Both the position numbers and the translations under genes were made by a program. Below the pieces are notes generated by a model that searched no databases, had not been told where the DNA came from, and saw nothing but the letters and a program-made list of their open reading frames with translations. Positions 49,343-57,475 of a stretch of DNA of 64,000 nt are shown piece by piece; the first letter of the stretch is position 1; the number at the start of each line of letters is the position of its first letter. The stretch is from Actinospineispora eucalypti (GTDB lineage Bacteria > Actinomycetota > Actinomycetes > Mycobacteriales > Pseudonocardiaceae). The stretch lies in assembly GCA_014208095.1 (NCBI GenBank), contig JACHMT010000007.1, positions 186,001-250,000 of the forward strand, read 5' to 3'.

Positions 49343-49915
49343 CTACCGCCCGGGACGCCGCACCAGCTCAGCGGGAACCACCCGCACCGGGAACGGCCGT
49401 TCCGCCAAGAACTCCTCCTCGTCCTTGACCACCGCAACCTGCTGGAAATGGCCGGACTGATCCGCCTCGAACACCGTGAGCACCAGCTCTTGCGGGTCGA
49501 CCAACCAGTAGCTGGCCACCCCCATCCGCTCGTACGCGGCCTTCTTGGTGTGCAAGTCGTAGAGCGTCGTACTCGGGGAGAGCACCTCGACAGCCAGCAA
49601 CGGCGCGGTCGGCAAGTTCTTGTCGGTCAGGTCGGCCTCTCGGGCCACCAACAAGTCGGGCTGCAGCTCGGTACTCCGCGATGGCTGGACGGCGAACGGC
49701 GCGATCAGCAGCTCCATCTCGTCCGGACATGCCACCTCCAGGCGCATCCCGAGCAACACGATCACCCGCTGGTGCCGCCTGCCCGGCGCGGGGCTCACGA
49801 TGAGCACTCCGTCCAGAAGCTCGTAGCGGCGGCCGTCATCGGGCATTCCCGCCAGGTCGTCGACCGTGAGCGGGCCGCTGCCGGGGCCGAACAGGTCCGT
49901 GGTCACGGATGTCAT
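49343..49915 (-). CDS. Uma2-family putative endonuclease
   Basis: A 190-aa protein of the Uma2 (DUF820) PD-(D/E)XK-like family: LTVDDLAGMPDDGRRYELLDGVLIVSPAPGRRHQ, ELQPDLLVAREAD (acidic residue), APLLAVEVLSPSTTLYDLHTKKAAYERMGVASYWLVDP with the conserved Glu and Lys. Members are abundant in actinomycetes and cyanobacteria and are thought to be nucleases, often linked to mobile DNA. ATG 49915 has AAGGAGGG just upstream. It is convergent with the MarR gene with only 2 bp between the stops. Confidence 0.88.
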   Translation of the reverse strand: MTSVTTDLFGPGSGPLTVDDLAGMPDDGRRYELLDGVLIVSPAPGRRHQRVIVLLGMRLEVACPDEMELLIAPFAVQPSRSTELQPDLLVAREADLTDKNLPTAPLLAVEVLSPSTTLYDLHTKKAAYERMGVASYWLVDPQELVLTVFEADQSGHFQQVAVVKDEEEFLAERPFPVRVVPAELVRRPGR

Positions 49916-49971
49916 GGTCCCTCCTTTTCCGCATGGTGACCAGTACACCGGGAGGTACCGACAGAACCGGG

Positions 49972-50301
49972 CTACTCGGAAGCCACCCGCCGGAGCAGGC
50001 GCTCGACAGCCGCCAGCAGCGGCAGGAGGTCGTTGACCAGGGTCGCTCGCACGACGCTGTGGGCCGTGTCGAAGTACCGATGCGCCAGGTGGTTCCGCAT
50101 CCCCCGCACGTCGGCCCAGGGCACGTCCGGCTCATACTCCAGCAACTCCGGCCCTAACGCGCCAACCGCCTCACCGATCTCGATCAGCCGGACGCGGACC
50201 GCATCGAATATCAGCCCATCGTCCAGATCGCCGCGCTTGGTGTGCTCGGAGATCGCGGCGACCGCCGCCAGGACGGACGTCCCCCAGACGTTGACGGTCA
50301 T
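49972..50301 (-). CDS. hepT: HepT-like HEPN toxin (DUF86)
   Basis: A 109-aa HEPN-domain protein of the HepT (DUF86) type. The conserved Rx4-6H motif is seen in VRGMRNHLAHRYFD near residue 70, followed by the tyrosine that is AMPylated by the partner in studied systems. HepT is an RNase toxin neutralised by an MNT nucleotidyltransferase antitoxin. The partner reading frame ends 6 bp upstream. Size and gene order fit the type VII hepT-mntA system. Here the partner lacks a normal start, so whether the toxin is still controlled is a question. Confidence 0.85.
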   Translation of the reverse strand: MTVNVWGTSVLAAVAAISEHTKRGDLDDGLIFDAVRVRLIEIGEAVGALGPELLEYEPDVPWADVRGMRNHLAHRYFDTAHSVVRATLVNDLLPLLAAVERLLRRVASE

Positions 50302-50307
50302 TCCGAC

Positions 50308-50784
50308 TCACAACGGAACCGCTTCGGCGAGCACCTCAACCCGAACGCCCGGCTTCAGCATCGCGGCCGGCACGACGTCGACACTTACCTTGAGCAGCTC
50401 GGTCAGCTCCCGACGCAAGCCGGCCAGCGAGATCAGGCCGACCCCGTCGTCCAGATCAACCAGCAGGTCGATGTCGCTTTCCTGTCCGTCCTCGGCTCTG
50501 GCGACACTGCCGAATACCCGCACGTTGCGCGCGCCCCGGCGCTCAGCCACCGCCAGAACCGCACGCCGGTGACGCCGCAGGCGCCGGCCCAGTGGGGTGT
50601 CCGGCAGCCCGAGCTGACGGCGTGGCGCGGGGACGAGGCCAAAGGTCAGTTCGTGCCCGGTGGCCTCGATGAGTTTGGTGAGAGTCCCCAGTCCTGGCTC
50701 TCGGCGGTCGGACTCATAAGCGCTGATGACGGACTGCGCGACACCGGCGCGTCGGGCCAGCTCGGTCTGCGAAAGCCGGCCTAT
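50308..50784 (-). CDS. XRE-nucleotidyltransferase (MntA-like) antitoxin, 5' end apparently lost
   Basis: The open frame reads a helix-turn-helix (GRLSQTELARRAGVAQSVIS, then AYESDRREPGLGTLTKLIEA) joined to an MNT nucleotidyltransferase domain with VFGSVARAEDGQESDIDLLVDL, the GSxAR and DxD catalytic motifs. From its beginning at the lepA stop to position 50550 the frame contains no ATG, GTG or TTG, and the first helix expected in XRE domains is missing. Conventional annotation would start at GTG 50550, giving only the 80-aa MNT domain. Either the gene is truncated against lepA, or a rare start codon (CTG 50760) is used. It precedes the HepT toxin by 6 bp. Confidence 0.6.
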   Translation of the reverse strand: MGRLSQTELARRAGVAQSVISAYESDRREPGLGTLTKLIEATGHELTFGLVPAPRRQLGLPDTPLGRRLRRHRRAVLAVAERRGARNVRVFGSVARAEDGQESDIDLLVDLDDGVGLISLAGLRRELTELLKVSVDVVPAAMLKPGVRVEVLAEAVPL

Positions 50785-52631
50785 TTCTTGGACTTGGCCT
50801 TGTCGCCGGCCTCGTCGGTGGACAGCGCGGCGACGAAGGCCTCCTGCGGGACCTCCACCCGGCCGATGGTCTTCATCCGCTTCTTGCCCTCCTTCTGCTT
50901 CTCCAGCAGCTTGCGCTTGCGGGTGATGTCACCGCCGTAGCACTTGGCCAGCACGTCCTTGCGGATGGCGCGGATGTTCTCCCGGGCGATGATCCGCGAG
51001 CCGATGGCCGCCTGGATCGGCACCTCGAACTGCTGGCGCGGGATCAGCTCGCGCAGCTTGCTGGCCATCGTCGTGCCGTAGGCGTAGGCCGAGTCCTTGT
51101 GCCGGATCGCGGAGAACGCGTCCACGGTCTCGCCCTGCAGCAGGATGTCCACCTTGACCAGGTCGGCCACCTGCTCGCCGGCCTCCTCGTAGTCCAGCGA
51201 GGCGTATCCCCTGGTCCGCGACTTGAGCGCGTCGAAGAAGTCAAAGATGATCTCGGCCAGGGGCATCGTGTAGCGCAGCTCGACCCGGCTCTCGGACAGG
51301 TAGTCCATGCCGCCGAGCTGGCCGCGCCGGGTCTGGCACAGCTCCATGATCGCGCCGATGAACTCCGACGGCGCCAGGATGGTCACCTTGACCACCGGCT
51401 CGTACACCTCGGCGATCTTGAGTCCGGTGGGCCAGTCGGACGGGTTGGTCACCACCAGCTCGGTGTCGTCCTCGAGCACCACCCGGTACACCACGTTCGG
51501 CGCGGTGGAGATCAGGTCCAGGCCGGCCTCCCGCTCGAGCCGGTCACGGGTGATCTCCAGGTGCAACAGGCCGAGGAACCCGCACCGGAAGCCGAAGCCC
51601 AGCGCGGTCGACGTCTCCGGCTCGTAGGTCAGCGCGGCGTCGTTGAGCCGCAGCTTGTCCAGCGCCTCGCGCAGCTCCGGGTAGTCCGACCCGTCGACCG
51701 GGTAGAGCCCCGAGTAGACCATCGGGCGCGGTTCGCGGTAGCCGGTGAGCGCCTCGGTCGCGCCGTGCCGCTGCGCGGTGACGGTGTCGCCGACCTTCGA
51801 CTGGCGGACGTCCTTCACGCCGGTGATCAGGTAACCCACCTCGCCGACCCCGAGGCCCTCGGACGGCTTGGGCTCCGGTGAGACGATGCCCACCTCGAGC
51901 AGCTCGTGGGTGGCGCCGGTGGACATCATCTTGATCCGCTGCCTCGGCGTGATCTTGCCGTCCACCACCCGGATGTAGGTGACCACGCCCCGGTAGGTGT
52001 CGTAGACCGAATCGAAGATCATCGCCCGGGGCGGCGCGTCCGACTCGCCGACCGGCGGGGGCACCAGCCGCACCACCTCGTCGAGCAGCTCCCGCACGCC
52101 CGTCCCGGTCTTCGCGCTGACCCGCATGACGTCGCTCGGCTCACACCCGACGATGTGCGCCAGCTCGGCGGCGTAGCGGTCCGGGTCGGCCGCCGGCAGG
52201 TCGATCTTGTTCAGCACCGGGATGATGGTGAGGTCCTTCTCCAGCGCCAGGTAGAGGTTGGCCAGCGTCTGCGCCTCGATCCCCTGCGCGGCGTCCACCA
52301 GCAGGATCGCGCCCTCGCAGGCCTCCAGCGCGCGGGACACCTCGTAGGTGAAGTCCACGTGGCCCGGGGTGTCGATCAGGTGCAGGACGTGGTCCTCGCC
52401 CCCGACCTGCCAGGGCAGGCGCACGTTCTGGGCCTTGATGGTGATGCCGCGCTCGCGCTCGATGTCCATGCGGTCCAGGTACTGGGCGCGGTAGCTGCGC
52501 TCGTCGAGCACGCCGGTGAGCTGCAGCATGCGGTCGGCCAGGGTGGACTTCCCGTGGTCGATGTGCGCGATGATGCAGAAGTTGCGGATCCGCTCCGGCG
52601 CGGTGAACGTACGGTCGGCGAACGTGGTCAC
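50781..52631 (-). CDS. lepA: Elongation factor 4 (LepA), back-translocating GTPase
   Basis: A 616-aa translational GTPase with AHIDHGKST (P-loop), DTPGHVDF, NKIDLP, and the C-terminal LepA-specific domain including YGGDITRKRKLLEKQKEGKKRMK and VEVPQEAF. EF4 binds ribosomes and acts under stress to reposition tRNAs. GTG start with AAGGA upstream. In actinobacteria lepA lies near rpsT, holA and comEC/comEA, exactly as here. The short Lys-rich tail after QEAF is a minor extension. Confidence 0.97.
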   Translation of the reverse strand: MTTFADRTFTAPERIRNFCIIAHIDHGKSTLADRMLQLTGVLDERSYRAQYLDRMDIERERGITIKAQNVRLPWQVGGEDHVLHLIDTPGHVDFTYEVSRALEACEGAILLVDAAQGIEAQTLANLYLALEKDLTIIPVLNKIDLPAADPDRYAAELAHIVGCEPSDVMRVSAKTGTGVRELLDEVVRLVPPPVGESDAPPRAMIFDSVYDTYRGVVTYIRVVDGKITPRQRIKMMSTGATHELLEVGIVSPEPKPSEGLGVGEVGYLITGVKDVRQSKVGDTVTAQRHGATEALTGYREPRPMVYSGLYPVDGSDYPELREALDKLRLNDAALTYEPETSTALGFGFRCGFLGLLHLEITRDRLEREAGLDLISTAPNVVYRVVLEDDTELVVTNPSDWPTGLKIAEVYEPVVKVTILAPSEFIGAIMELCQTRRGQLGGMDYLSESRVELRYTMPLAEIIFDFFDALKSRTRGYASLDYEEAGEQVADLVKVDILLQGETVDAFSAIRHKDSAYAYGTTMASKLRELIPRQQFEVPIQAAIGSRIIARENIRAIRKDVLAKCYGGDITRKRKLLEKQKEGKKRMKTIGRVEVPQEAFVAALSTDEAGDKAKSKK

Positions 52632-52709
52632 TCGGGTCCTTCGCTAAGTGGGTTCCCCAATATCGTCGCACGTCCGCGGGAGCGGTCCCCGCGCCGGAGC
52701 GGCCCAGGG

Positions 52710-53048
52710 TCAGCGCACCGGCGCCCCCGACTCGACGGGCAGCCCCGCCTCGGCCCAGTCCTGGATGCCCTCGCGGTACTTGCGGACGTTCGTGTACCCG
52801 AGGGCGGCCAGCTTGGCCGCCACCTGCTCGCTGTTCTGGCAGGCCACGTTGGAGCAGTAGGTGACGATCGCGGCGGCCCGGTCCGGCAGCAGCCCGCCGG
52901 CCCGCGCGTCGACCTCGTCGGCGACCAGGTTCACCGCGCCGGGCAGGTGGGCCTGCTCGTAGTACGACTCCGGCAGGGCGTCGACAACGGTTACCGTGCC
53001 GGCATCGACGGCGGCACGCAGCTCTTCCCGGGTGATCAAGGCGGTCAT
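52710..53048 (-). CDS. Rhodanese-like sulfurtransferase
   Basis: A 112-aa single rhodanese domain: VTVVDALPESYYEQAHLPGAVNL and the active-site loop VTYCSNVACQNSEQ with the catalytic cysteine (about residue 65). It transfers or senses sulfane sulfur. GGGAGG precedes the ATG. It is divergent from a TetR gene with paired palindromic operators between them, so it is probably the target of that repressor. Confidence 0.88.
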   Translation of the reverse strand: MTALITREELRAAVDAGTVTVVDALPESYYEQAHLPGAVNLVADEVDARAGGLLPDRAAAIVTYCSNVACQNSEQVAAKLAALGYTNVRKYREGIQDWAEAGLPVESGAPVR

Positions 53049-53069
53049 GAGTGGTTCCTCCCAGTTATG

Positions 53070-53083
53070 CGGACTATGGTCCG
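53070..53083. promoter_or_regulatory. TetR operator 1 (palindrome)
   Basis: CGGACTATGGTCCG is an imperfect palindrome in the 38-bp gap between the rhodanese and TetR genes. It has the same half-sites (CGGAC/GTCCG) as operator 2 at 53104-53117. Confidence 0.65.
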
Positions 53084-53086
53084 AAT

Positions 53087-53722
53087 ATGCCTCTCGAAGT
53101 TATCGGACCGCGGTCCGGTTCGTCAACGCCGGTGGAGCTCGGCCGCGTTCCGGCCCGGCCCGAGCGCGCCGACGCGGCCCGCAACCGGCGGCGCATCCTG
53201 GACGCGGCCGAGCGGTTGTTCGCCGAACACGGCGTGGACGGGGTGAGCCTGGACGCGGTCGCCGCCGAGGCGGGCGTGGGCAAGGGCACCGTTTTCCGCC
53301 GGTTCGGCGACAAGTCCGGACTGGCCGCCGCGCTGCTGGACCAGCGGGAGCGCGAGCTGCAGCGGGCCATGCTGGACGGACCGCCACCGCTCGGCCCCGG
53401 CGCCCCGCCGGCCGAGCGCGCCGCCGCTTTCACCCGGGCCTACCTGGACTACGTGCTGGCCGCCCCGGAACTGGTGCGGATGTCCGAAACGGCCAGCCCC
53501 GGCGCCCGGTACCGCCTGGGTGCCTTCGGGTTCTGGCACACCCACCTGCGGGTGCTGCTCACCGAGGCGGGTCACCCGCCGGCGCTTGCCTCGGTGCTGG
53601 CGCACGCCCTGCTCGCGCCGCTGGCCGCCGAGCACCTGCTGGCCCAGCTGTCCGCCGGGACGTCCCGGGCCGTCCTGTGCGCCGGGCTGGGGCGGCATGC
53701 CGAGCTGGTGGTCGGCGGGTGA
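53087..53722 (+). CDS. TetR-family transcriptional regulator
   Basis: A 211-aa regulator. The N-terminal helix-turn-helix reads RRILDAAERLFAEHGVDGVSLDAVAAEAGVGKGTVFRRFGDKSGL, which is classical TetR; the C-terminal ligand domain is variable (APELVRMSETASPGARYRL). It probably represses itself and the divergent rhodanese gene. The second operator falls inside codons 6-11 if translation begins at ATG 53087, so the true start could be further in, for example GTG 53132. Inducer unknown. Confidence 0.88.
   Translation: MPLEVIGPRSGSSTPVELGRVPARPERADAARNRRRILDAAERLFAEHGVDGVSLDAVAAEAGVGKGTVFRRFGDKSGLAAALLDQRERELQRAMLDGPPPLGPGAPPAERAAAFTRAYLDYVLAAPELVRMSETASPGARYRLGAFGFWHTHLRVLLTEAGHPPALASVLAHALLAPLAAEHLLAQLSAGTSRAVLCAGLGRHAELVVGG
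53104..53117. promoter_or_regulatory. TetR operator 2 (perfect palindrome)
   Basis: CGGACCGCGGTCCG is a perfect 14-bp palindrome 34 bp (about three helical turns) from operator 1, inside the annotated 5' end of the TetR gene. Confidence 0.65.
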
Positions 53723-53837
53723 GCGCGGGAACGGGTGCTGCCCCTGCGGGCCCGGCCCACGCGCTAGTCGCTCGTGCAACATCATGTTCACGCAGAGCTG
53801 CTTGCCACCCCGGGAACACCCCGGGGACGATCAGGTC

Positions 53838-54302
53838 ATGACCTTCACCCCGCTGCCCAACCTCAACCGCCGGGACGCCGCGACCGCCGTGCTGGCCGCG
53901 AAGCGCCGGCTCGGCCTGACCTGGGCGGCCATCGCCGAACGCCTCGAGCGGTCCACCGAGTGGACCACCTCGGCCCTGCTCGGCCAGCAGCCACTGACCG
54001 AGGAGCAGGTCAAGACCGTGCGCGCGCTGCTGGACCTGGACGAGGCCGTCGCCGAGGCCCTGCTGCTGCCCCCGCTGCGGGGCGCCGGGGCGGTGGACAC
54101 CAGCGAGCCGATCGTCTACCGGCTGCAGGAGGCCATCCAGGTCTACGGCACCGCGATCAGCGAGCTGATCCGGGAGGAGTTCGGCGACGGGATCATGAGC
54201 GCGATCGACTTCGAGCTGGCCCTGGAGCGGGTGCCCGACCCCAAGGGGGACCGGGTCAAGCTGACCTTGAATGGAAAGTTCCTGCCGTACCGGGTGTGGT
54301 GA
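53838..54302 (+). CDS. cynS: Cyanate hydratase (cyanase)
   Basis: A 154-aa cyanase, the same size as the E. coli enzyme (156). N-terminal helix-turn-helix-like fold (KRRLGLTWAAIAERLERSTEW) and the signature C-terminal domain YRLQEAIQVYGTAISELIREEFGDGIMSAIDFE with the catalytic Arg, Glu and Ser, ending KLTLNGKFLPYR. It converts cyanate and bicarbonate to ammonia and CO2. No carbonic anhydrase or transporter gene is adjacent. The 3' end overlaps the convergent WhiB-like gene by 47 bp. Confidence 0.95.
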   Translation: MTFTPLPNLNRRDAATAVLAAKRRLGLTWAAIAERLERSTEWTTSALLGQQPLTEEQVKTVRALLDLDEAVAEALLLPPLRGAGAVDTSEPIVYRLQEAIQVYGTAISELIREEFGDGIMSAIDFELALERVPDPKGDRVKLTLNGKFLPYRVW

Positions 54303-54681
54303 CCTCGGCCGGTCCGGCGGCCTGGCCGACGGCGGCGAGCACCGCGGGCCTGGTCCTCTGGGTGAAGTCGGGGGCGACCCTGGTGACCAGGCCGAGCTTG
54401 CGGTCGGCGTTGCTGGGCCGTCCCCGTCCGCGCTTGTAGGCCAGCACCACGCCGTCCTGCAGGATCTCCCCGCCCCAGACGCCCCACGGCTCGGCGCGCT
54501 CCAGCGCGCCGGCCAGGCAGCTGGCCTTGAGCGGGCAGGCGGAGCAGAGCGCCTTGGCGACGTTGAGGTCGGCGGGCCGCTCGGCGAACCAGAGCTCGGG
54601 GTCGGCCTGGGAGCATGGGGTGCGGTCGCTCTGGCTGGTCTGGCTGGCGTTACTGGTGTGGCTGGCGAGTGATCCCCTCAT
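54256..54681 (-). CDS. WhiB7-like Fe-S transcription factor
   Basis: A 141-aa WhiB protein with four cysteines (23, 46, 49, 55; CSACPLKASC) for a [4Fe-4S] cluster, the turn EPWGVWGGE and the AT-hook-like KRGRGRPS seen in WhiB7, a regulator of intrinsic antibiotic resistance that binds sigma-A. Start ATG 54681 puts the first Cys at a usual distance. The roughly 50 residues after the AT-hook are unusual and partly encoded antisense to the cyanase end. It is divergent from rpsT. The WhiB7 subtype rests on the AT-hook only. Confidence 0.8.
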   Translation of the reverse strand: MRGSLASHTSNASQTSQSDRTPCSQADPELWFAERPADLNVAKALCSACPLKASCLAGALERAEPWGVWGGEILQDGVVLAYKRGRGRPSNADRKLGLVTRVAPDFTQRTRPAVLAAVGQAAGPAEVTTPGTAGTFHSRSA

Positions 54682-54886
54682 GCATTCGATCGTGCTCAGC
54701 GCGGCGCCGCCGGGCATCAGGGGGAACACCCAGATTCGCCCCGGGGACCCTGAGGCCCTGGCGCACTGTTACCCTGGTAAACCGATTGCCCTGCGTGACC
54801 CTCTCTCCCGCCGGGCGCTTGTGAAACACCCGCGCCCACGCGGCGCGCGGCGGACAACGACGAACAGAAGGACCAGAGGCAGTCGC

Positions 54887-55147
54887 GTGGCCAACATCAA
54901 GTCCCAGATCAAGCGGGTCAAGACCAACGAGAAGCGTCGCCTGCGCAACAAGTCGGTGCGCTCCGCGGTCCGGACGGCGATCCGCCGCTTCCGCGAGGCC
55001 GTGGAGGCCGGGGACAACGAGCAGATCGTGGAGCGTCAGCGCTTCGCCAGCCGCGCCTTGGACAAGGCCGCGAGCAAGGGCGTCATCCACCGCAACCAGG
55101 CGGCGAACAAGAAGGCCGCCATGGCGCAGCGGGTCAACTCGCTGTAG
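54887..55147 (+). CDS. rpsT: 30S ribosomal protein S20
   Basis: An 86-aa protein, VANIKSQIKRVKTNEKRRLRNKSVRSAVRTAIRRF to NQAANKKAAMAQRVNSL, is a complete S20 that binds 16S rRNA early in 30S assembly. GTG start with AGAGG about 8 bases upstream. It is monocistronic on the plus strand, divergent from the WhiB gene and followed by a hairpin terminator. The lepA-rpsT-holA neighbourhood is conserved in actinobacteria. Confidence 0.97.
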   Translation: MANIKSQIKRVKTNEKRRLRNKSVRSAVRTAIRRFREAVEAGDNEQIVERQRFASRALDKAASKGVIHRNQAANKKAAMAQRVNSL

Positions 55148-55231
55148 CGGTAGTTCCTTTTCGCACCGGGTGTAACACCCGTCCACCGGCTGGCGACTAA
55201 CCAGTCGAAGAGACTTTCCCGCGGTGCCAAT

Positions 55232-55268
55232 CGGCGGCGCTGTCCACTCCCGTGGGGCAGCGCCGCCG
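55232..55268. terminator. GC-rich hairpin downstream of rpsT
   Basis: CGGCGGCGCTG (55232-55242) pairs exactly with CAGCGCCGCCG (55258-55268) around a 15-nt loop, between the rpsT end and the convergent AraC-family remnant. There is no strong T-run. Confidence 0.6.
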
Positions 55269-55289
55269 AGCTGTTTCCGCTGGTGGCCT

Positions 55290-55621
55290 TCAGGCGCGTT
55301 CGCGAGAGCGGAGCCGGCGCGGCATCCGGGCGTCCTGGAAGCCCACCGCCCGGGCGGCCAGCTCGACGCTCTCCCCCTGCCCGATCAGCTGCTCCGCCCG
55401 TTCCATCCGCAGGGTCTGCTGGTAGCGCAAGGGGGTCAGCCCGGTGGCCTCGGTGAACAGCCTGGTGACCGTGCGCTCGCGGTGACGACCTCGGGCCGGT
55501 CCGCCACGTAGTGCATGGCGTACGGCCGGCCGAGGGCGGCCAGCTCGGAGAACACCTGCGCCGGGCCGGCGAGGTCCAGCAGGTGCAGGCCCGGGGCGAG
55601 CAGGAAGACCACGCGGTGCAC
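55290..55621 (-). pseudogene. Remnant of GlxA-like AraC-family regulator
   Basis: The 5' part (55621 to about 55480) encodes MHRVVFLLAPGLHLLDLAGP, the start of a DJ-1/PfpI-type ligand domain; the 3' part (about 55475-55290) encodes ERTVTRLFTEATGLTPLRYQ and AAQ-type AraC helix-turn-helix sequence in another frame. About 200 central residues are missing and the junction shifts frame, so this is an internal-deletion pseudogene. Such regulators commonly sit beside cysteine hydrolases, which is the next gene. Confidence 0.8.
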
Positions 55622-55628
55622 GATCCGG

Positions 55629-56228
55629 TCAGCCTACCGGCGAGGCTGCCCCGGTCACCTGCGCGGTGCTGGCGATGGTGGCGAACCGCCCGGCCAGGAC
55701 GTACTCGGTGCGCGCCACGATGTCCTCCACCCGCATCGTCGCCGGGTCGGCGAGCACCTCGGCCAGGCTCCGGTCATCCGGGGCGGTCCAGTGCGGCAGC
55801 GGGGTGGTTGCGGTCGCATCGGTCACGAAGGTGACCCGGTAGCCCAGGTCGGAGGCGATCCGGGCGGTCGTCTCACAGCACTGCTCGGTGCGGATACCGG
55901 AGACGCAGACGTCGGTGACGCCCCGCTCGGTGAGCAGTTTGCCCAGGTTGGTAGTGGTGAAAGCGTTGTGGGCGGTCTTGGTCAGCACCGGCTCCGCCTC
56001 CCGTGGGACCAGGCCGTCGAGGGGGCGCACGTACCCTGTGGCCGGGTCGAACACCGTTCCGGTGCCCGGCTCCGCGTGTAGCACCCACACCACCAGATGT
56101 CCCTCCGCGCGCGACCAGGTCACCAGGTCGTTCACCCTGGCGACGATGTCCGGATTGGAGAGCGCGGCCCAGCTCTCCCGCCGCCGGAACGACTCCTGCG
56201 CATCCACCACGAGCAAGGCTTTGGTCAT
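55629..56228 (-). CDS. Isochorismatase-family cysteine hydrolase
   Basis: A 199-aa cysteine hydrolase: ALLVVDAQESF (catalytic Asp), VLTKTAHNAF (Lys) and SGIRTEQCCETTARIASDLGYRVTFVTDA (catalytic Cys). Family members hydrolyse amides or vinyl ethers. ATG 56228 gives the normal N-terminus. It is far from the salicylate genes and salicylate does not need an isochorismatase here, so a siderophore role is unlikely. The neighbouring AraC-type regulator is broken, so its control may have been lost. Confidence 0.87.
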   Translation of the reverse strand: MTKALLVVDAQESFRRRESWAALSNPDIVARVNDLVTWSRAEGHLVVWVLHAEPGTGTVFDPATGYVRPLDGLVPREAEPVLTKTAHNAFTTTNLGKLLTERGVTDVCVSGIRTEQCCETTARIASDLGYRVTFVTDATATTPLPHWTAPDDRSLAEVLADPATMRVEDIVARTEYVLAGRFATIASTAQVTGAASPVG

Positions 56229-56313
56229 AGCCACAGCCAACCGCGTTGAGGCGGGTGCGGCCAGGCGTGTTCCGGCCCGATCCCGGAACGATCCGGTCAC
56301 CGCTGGCGAGCGG

Positions 56314-57318
56314 TTAGCGGAGGCCGTGGGCGGCGACTATGCGGAGGACGGCGCGTTGGAGGGCGTAGTCGGCGTCGGCGGCCACGCCCTTGACGTCGGC
56401 GTTCACCTCGGCGACCGCCGCCATTGCGGTGGCGATGCCGGCGGGGCGCCAGCCCCGGGCCTGGGATTGGGCCTTGCGCACCTTCCAGGGCGGCATGCCG
56501 AGCTGGCCGGCCATCCGGAACGGGTCACCCCGGCCGGCGGCCCCGACCTTCGCCACCGTGCGCACCGCATCGGCCAGCGCGTCCGCGACCAGCACGGACG
56601 GCACGCCGAGCAGCTGGGCCCAGCGCAACGCCTCCAGCGCGCCGGCCCGGTCGCCGGTGATCGCCTTCTCCGCCACCGCGAACCCGGTCACCTCGGCCCG
56701 GCCACGGTGGTAGCGGCGCACGGCCGCCTCGTCCACCGCGCCGTCGGTGTCCGCGACCAGCTGCGCGGCGGCCGAGGCCAGCTCGCGCAGGTCGTTGCCC
56801 ACCGCATCGATGAACACCCGGACGCCGTCGGCGGTGATCTTCCCGCCGGCCTGGCGGATCTCCGCCCGCACGAAGTCCACCCGCTCGTCGTACTTGGTCA
56901 GCCGGGCGCACTGGGTGACCTCCGCGCCGGCCTTGCGCAGCGCGTCGGCCAGCGCCTTGCCCTTGGCCCCGCCGGCGTGCAGGACCACCAGGCTCACGCC
57001 GTCGGCGGGGTCGGCCACGTACTCGGTGATCGCCGAGGCGACCTCCTTGCCGGCATCCTGAGCGGCCTCCAGCACGACCACCCTGGCCTCGGCGAACAGC
57101 GACGGGCTGACCATCTCGGCCAGCTCGGCCCTGGTCAGCGAGGCGGCGGCCACCCGGCGCAGCTCGGCGGTGGGGTCGGCGGCCCGCGCGGTGGCCAGCG
57201 CCGCCTCCACGGCCCGCTGGACCAGCAACTCCTCGTCGCCGACGATCAGCCGCAGCGGGACCGGCCGGATTGCCGCTGGTTCCTTGCTCACCCGCGCACC
57301 GCCTTTCTCCCCCGCCAT
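56314..57318 (-). CDS. holA: DNA polymerase III subunit delta
   Basis: A 334-aa clamp-loader delta subunit: RLIVGDEELLVQRAVEAAL, LAEMVSPSLFAEARVVVLE, VVLHAGGAKGKALADALRKAGAEV, FAVAEKAITGDRAGALEALRWAQLLG and PWKVRKAQSQARGW are characteristic of actinobacterial HolA. It opens the beta clamp with the gamma/delta' subunits. ATG 57318 and GTG 57291 (VSKEPAAI, with AAAGG upstream) are both possible starts. It is separated from comEC by the divergent thrC gene, a local insertion into the usual comEA-comEC-holA order. Confidence 0.92.
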   Translation of the reverse strand: MAGEKGGARVSKEPAAIRPVPLRLIVGDEELLVQRAVEAALATARAADPTAELRRVAAASLTRAELAEMVSPSLFAEARVVVLEAAQDAGKEVASAITEYVADPADGVSLVVLHAGGAKGKALADALRKAGAEVTQCARLTKYDERVDFVRAEIRQAGGKITADGVRVFIDAVGNDLRELASAAAQLVADTDGAVDEAAVRRYHRGRAEVTGFAVAEKAITGDRAGALEALRWAQLLGVPSVLVADALADAVRTVAKVGAAGRGDPFRMAGQLGMPPWKVRKAQSQARGWRPAGIATAMAAVAEVNADVKGVAADADYALQRAVLRIVAAHGLR

Positions 57319-57475
57319 CTTGTCAGGTCCGTCACGCCGCCCGGATGGATCCCTCAGACACGCCCTCAAGGGTGAGTCCGCTCGCAGATCAACCAACGGG
57401 CTGGGCGAAACGGGCGACGTTGACGTAACGTGGTCGGCGGTCCGCCGTCGATGGCGGACCGTGACAACCGAATAC

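Noticed and set aside
55629..56228. Isochorismatase for siderophore precursor synthesis
   Set aside because: It is 12 kb from the cluster in a core-gene region, has no iron box, and salicylate formation by MbtI-type enzymes does not need it.
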